Part shown: one piece after another, positions 61,275 through 64,000 of the stretch
Numbering within the stretch: position 1 is the stretch's first letter
Layout: every line of letters begins with the position of its first letter
Origin: Vibrio xiamenensis
GTDB lineage: Bacteria; Pseudomonadota; Gammaproteobacteria; Enterobacterales; Vibrionaceae
Direction of reading: 5' to 3'
Assembly: GCF_900100015.1 (NCBI RefSeq)
Contig: NZ_FNDD01000022.1
Location: 33,114 to 97,113, forward strand
Length of the DNA stretch: 64,000 nt
The notes under the pieces: generated by a model
Database searches by the model: none
What the model was told of the DNA's origin: nothing
What the model saw: only the letters and a program-made list of their open reading frames with translations
Made by a program: the position numbers and the translations under genes

Positions 61275-61426
61275 GTAGCCTAGTATCTCACCATAGGGCA
61301 CAGAGTGCGCTTTTGCTGGCATTTTGAGTTCGAAATAGGAAAAGTTTCTTGCTCAACTGAGCTGAAATCGAATAATAATTAAAGCGTTACCAGTTTTTTG
61401 TATTTTTATCATTATCGGTTGGGTTC

Positions 61427-62089
61427 ATGGAAAGCGTTTTTATCATCGTTGTCGTGTTAGTGGCATTCTTTTTTTTAGTTCAAAAACGAGCGGCAAAACA
61501 GGTCCCACTCAAAGAGAGCCAATATAAGCTCAAAGGCAGTCTGTTAAACAACAACGAGAGCGTGTTTTACAACGCATTGGTTGCGGCGGTAGCGAACAAT
61601 GGCGTGGTGATGCCTAAAGTTGCGATGAGCCAAGTTATAGGCCCGAAGTCAGGCAATAAAAAGCAGTGGTTCATTGCCAATAACCGTATTGCGCGCAGCT
61701 ATTTTGATTATGTGATTTGCGACCCTCGAACCTTTGAACCGCGAGTCGTGATTGAACTTGATAACGGTAAAGAGCTAGATAAAGGTAAAATAGAGCGTCA
61801 AAAGCTGATCATTCATGTATGTAAAACCGCGAATTTGCCGCTGATTGGTTGCCATATAAAACACAGCTATCAAGTGGGCCGGTTGCGCCGCTTGTTAGCG
61901 ACTCATATAGAATTGATCGAACCAGAAAAAGAAGTGCGGTTTTGTAAGCGCTGCGGAAGCCCAATGGTAATTAAAGTTGCTGCACAAGGCGAGTTCAAAG
62001 GGCGAAAATTCTTTACCTGCAGCCGTCAGCCGCACTGCACCTATACAGAAAACTACAATGTTGTCTTTGAAGAAGATGACGAGTTATAA
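61427..62089 (+). CDS. DUF2726 protein with C-terminal zinc ribbon
   Basis: The 220-residue protein has one N-terminal span (about 3-19), a DUF2726 domain (about 35-155; 'FDYVICDPRTFEPRVVIELD') that has the restriction-endonuclease-like acidic pattern, and a topoisomerase-type zinc ribbon (about 168-205) with C-x2-C ('FCKRCGSP') and C-x5-C ('FTCSRQPHC'). It may act on nucleic acid near the membrane, but activity is not established. The frame is intact and the gene is monocistronic. Confidence 0.85.
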   Translation: MESVFIIVVVLVAFFFLVQKRAAKQVPLKESQYKLKGSLLNNNESVFYNALVAAVANNGVVMPKVAMSQVIGPKSGNKKQWFIANNRIARSYFDYVICDPRTFEPRVVIELDNGKELDKGKIERQKLIIHVCKTANLPLIGCHIKHSYQVGRLRRLLATHIELIEPEKEVRFCKRCGSPMVIKVAAQGEFKGRKFFTCSRQPHCTYTENYNVVFEEDDEL

Positions 62090-62126
62090 ATGACAAAGGG
62101 TTATTGATGGGCCATAACGCTACCCA

Positions 62127-63170
62127 TTAGCTGTAACTGACGATACTTGGCGATTCTTCAAAGCCGGAAATCATCACCTGGTTACGACCGTTTTGTTTGG
62201 CGCGATACAGTTCCTTATCTGCTCTTTTTAATACGTCTTCTAAGGAAATCAGTCGATCACATTGATATACGCCGATACTCGCCGTGAGCTTGATCGGCAA
62301 GTTTTTATCATTAAATTCATAAGCTTCAATAGCCGAGCGCAGATGCTCGGCTTTTTGTTTGGCTTTTGCCATGCCCGTGTTGGTCAAAGCCACACAAAAC
62401 TCTTCTCCGCCAATTCGATACACCATGTTATCGCCTGAGAGCCCATCGATAAGGCTTGCGGTTTGCACTAAGACTTTATCGCCAATAGGATGACCAAAAC
62501 GGTCATTAACCGATTTAAAAAAGTCGATATCTAAAATCAATAATGCCAAGGGTTGTTGGTTTTGTTGCTGGCGAAAGGTTTGAAAATTGTGGATCAGTGC
62601 ATGACGATTATAAACGCCCGTTAGTGCATCTCGCGCCGCTAATTCACCCAATGAATTTTCTGAATTATGTCTTTTAACTTCCAAAATATGTACTGTCGCC
62701 CAAATACAAAAGAAGCACAGATATAAATTAATCAGGAAAAGCGTTTCTTCAAATACTTCTGAGTGGTTGAGCTTGTATACGATGGTAATACTCTCGACTA
62801 CCAGCGCCATTGCTGTTGAAACGAAGCCAAACGTCTTTCCGAGCACTAAGTAAAACATCACCGGAAATAGGCACGACCAGACAAACAAACCGTCTGAGAG
62901 TGGGGTAGTCAGGGTTCCGACTATGACCAGCGTAATGATCGCATGGGTATATAAATTCGCCATCACAAAACTGTAGCGAGAGTGTTTTATTCTGGCGTAA
63001 ACCCAAAGTGAGAATAAACAAAACAGCAGATCCACACTGGCGGAGAAATAATTGCCGTAACTGAAACTGAATAAGGCGAGCAACAACGAAACCAGCGCCA
63101 ATAATACGCTGAGTCTAAACAAAATCAGAGTCCTGATCTGTTTAGAAGGATTAAACAAGTCTATATCCAT
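62127..63170 (-). CDS. Membrane diguanylate cyclase (GGDEF)
   Basis: The 347-residue protein has six N-terminal spans (about 15-165) and a GGDEF domain with intact site 'RIGGEEFCVAL' and metal-binding 'DIDFFK'. It should make c-di-GMP. It is the third enzyme of this type in the window, after 6873-8630 and 34599-35744, alongside the HD-GYP phosphodiesterase at 15128. The ATG at 63170 follows AAAGGATTCGATTAAC on the minus strand. Confidence 0.92.
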   Translation of the reverse strand: MDIDLFNPSKQIRTLILFRLSVLLALVSLLLALFSFSYGNYFSASVDLLFCLFSLWVYARIKHSRYSFVMANLYTHAIITLVIVGTLTTPLSDGLFVWSCLFPVMFYLVLGKTFGFVSTAMALVVESITIVYKLNHSEVFEETLFLINLYLCFFCIWATVHILEVKRHNSENSLGELAARDALTGVYNRHALIHNFQTFRQQQNQQPLALLILDIDFFKSVNDRFGHPIGDKVLVQTASLIDGLSGDNMVYRIGGEEFCVALTNTGMAKAKQKAEHLRSAIEAYEFNDKNLPIKLTASIGVYQCDRLISLEDVLKRADKELYRAKQNGRNQVMISGFEESPSIVSYS

Positions 63171-63527
63171 GTTAATCGAATCCTTTCGATGTTGATTAAT
63201 ATGCTAGATAGTGAATATTGGAATTCATATTAATACTTTAGTGCTAGCGATCAATCATAATTTGAACGAATATCGCTTTTTGGTACGACGTGTTGTTGTA
63301 AACATGCCCAATGTCACGGACTTTGCTTCCAAAAATACCAAATGGTAGATGGTAAAGGTGGCGTTCATACCGTATTTCATCTACGCAGAGAATAAAGCAA
63401 TATTGAGGAAGTTGGGAGCAAAAAATAATCAAACAGGTGATAAGTGCATCAAACGGTACGAAAAAGCAAAATTTCCTCTTGCACCTAAAAACAACACTGG
63501 GTAATATCCTCGTCGTTCCAAGACAAT
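63171..63527. other. 357-bp intergenic region ahead of the tRNA genes
   Basis: No gene is supported. It holds the promoter of the minus-strand cyclase gene and that of the tRNA-Val pair. I saw no clear operator. Confidence 0.5.
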
Positions 63528-63604
63528 GCGTCCGTAGCTCAGTTGGTTAGAGCACCACCTTGACATGGTGGGGGTCGGTGATTCGAGTTCACTCGGACGC
63601 ACCA
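63528..63604 (+). tRNA. tRNA-Val (GAC)
   Basis: A 77-base cloverleaf with acceptor GCGTCCG/CGGACGC, D arm, anticodon loop TTGACAT (anticodon GAC), T arm with TTCGAGT and an encoded 3' ACCA. It reads valine codons GUC and GUU. Confidence 0.95.
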
Positions 63605-63642
63605 TTCTTGCTTGAATGATTATTCAGTTGAACACAAAATTT

Positions 63643-63719
63643 GGGTCCGTAGCTCAGTTGGTTAGAGTACTACCTTGACATGGTAGGGGTCGGCGATTCG
63701 AGTTCGCCCGGACCCACCA
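63643..63719 (+). tRNA. tRNA-Val (GAC), second copy
   Basis: A 77-base cloverleaf with the same anticodon loop TTGACAT and an encoded ACCA. It differs from the first by a compensated acceptor pair (GGGTCCG/CGGACCC), an anticodon-stem change (CTACC/GGTAG) and a stronger T stem. The copies are 38 bases apart and probably share one transcript. Confidence 0.95.
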
Positions 63720-63727
63720 AATTAAAC

Positions 63728-63757
63728 AAAAGAGCCCGCTTTATAGCGGGCTTTTTT
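63728..63757 (+). terminator. Terminator of the tRNA operon
   Basis: AGCCCGCT and AGCGGGCT flank TTAT and are followed by TTTTTT, nine bases after the second tRNA. Confidence 0.88.
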
Positions 63758-63857
63758 GTGTCCAACTCACCAGAATGTCAGTTCGCTTTTACATCTTTTC
63801 ATAAAAATAGTTATTCGCCATTATTCACTCAACGCTTGATGACTCATATCTATCTAG

Positions 63858-63889
63858 TCACAAGTGGTCACCATTGTGACCACTTGTGA
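63858..63889. repeat. Perfect palindrome with 14-bp arms downstream of the tRNA genes
   Basis: TCACAAGTGGTCAC and GTGACCACTTGTGA are exact reverse complements around CATT. Each arm holds a smaller palindrome GTGGTCAC/GTGACCAC. No T-tract follows. A second hairpin (AAAATGGTCT/AGACCGTTTT) lies 35 bases on, at 63925-63950. Confidence 0.7.
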
Positions 63890-64000
63890 CCACGCATGTT
63901 TTTCCTCGATGATCTTCTGTTTAGAAAATGGTCTATTTTGAGACCGTTTTGATTGTTCGAATTTTTTGAATGACAACTCGTTCTAAGTTCTATAACAAAA

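Noticed and set aside
63528..63719. Tandem tRNA pair as a sign of an inserted element
   Set aside because: Both genes are complete, differ by compensated changes, and share one terminator, so they look like a normal tRNA operon.

Overview
The window looks like a chromosomal segment of a Vibrio (Vibrionaceae). The evidence is a tandem glycine riboswitch ahead of an AGCS-type symporter, a TonB system of the DUF3450-TtpC-ExbB-ExbD-TonB-TPR type, CheV, many c-di-GMP enzymes, several Fur boxes and near-duplicate tRNA-Val genes. Species cannot be settled from sequence alone. I see no transposase, integrase, CRISPR array or rRNA. The DNA is mostly dense, ordinary gene sequence.

Layout. 1-9.3 kb: 5'-truncated yghU-like glutathione transferase, M32 carboxypeptidase, LysE-type exporter, glycine-riboswitch-controlled symporter, a small two-gene membrane operon (52-aa protein plus coiled-coil protein), a GGDEF-EAL protein and an isochorismatase-fold protein lacking the usual cysteine. 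9.5-15 kb: an ornithine/lysine decarboxylase-type enzyme diverges from a complete tyrosine/homogentisate operon (hpd-hmgA-FAH-maiA). 15-20 kb: a signalling trio of HD-GYP response regulator, hybrid-free histidine kinase and orphan periplasmic binding protein. 20-26 kb: a ugpBAEC-deoR-ugpQ glycerol-3-phosphate operon preceded by six Pho-box-like 11-bp units. 26-28 kb: an EamA transporter and an L-lactate/2-hydroxyacid dehydrogenase.

28-34.4 kb: a Fur-type TonB receptor followed by a FecBCDE/PvuBCDE-type ABC importer. 34.5-42.6 kb: diguanylate cyclase, AraC regulator, a SatD-family/DUF3307 pair with twin palindromic operators, an unknown membrane protein, a chemoreceptor and a secreted alpha/beta hydrolase. 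42.9-47.5 kb: an ABC exporter diverging from a FhuA-like receptor across a Fur box, then a lipocalin. 47.8-52.7 kb: nirBD-nirC-cobA for nitrite reduction and siroheme synthesis, with an FNR box and a NarL/P-like palindrome. 52.8-58.6 kb: a FhuF-type ferric-siderophore reductase and the TonB2-type energising operon, both behind Fur boxes. 58.7-64 kb: outer-membrane barrel, CheV, a DUF2726/zinc-ribbon protein, a diguanylate cyclase and two tRNA-Val(GAC) genes followed by a perfect 14-bp-arm palindrome.

Taken together, genes from 28 to 58 kb supply most parts of ferric-siderophore uptake: two receptors, one inner-membrane importer, one reductase and one TonB energiser. Biosynthesis genes for a siderophore are absent, so use of foreign siderophores, or of one made elsewhere, is likely. 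Nitrite reduction sits inside this block. The most unusual items are the SatD/DUF3307 pair with its operators, the HD-GYP/kinase/binding-protein trio, the six-unit Pho box, and several short tandem repeats in promoter regions.
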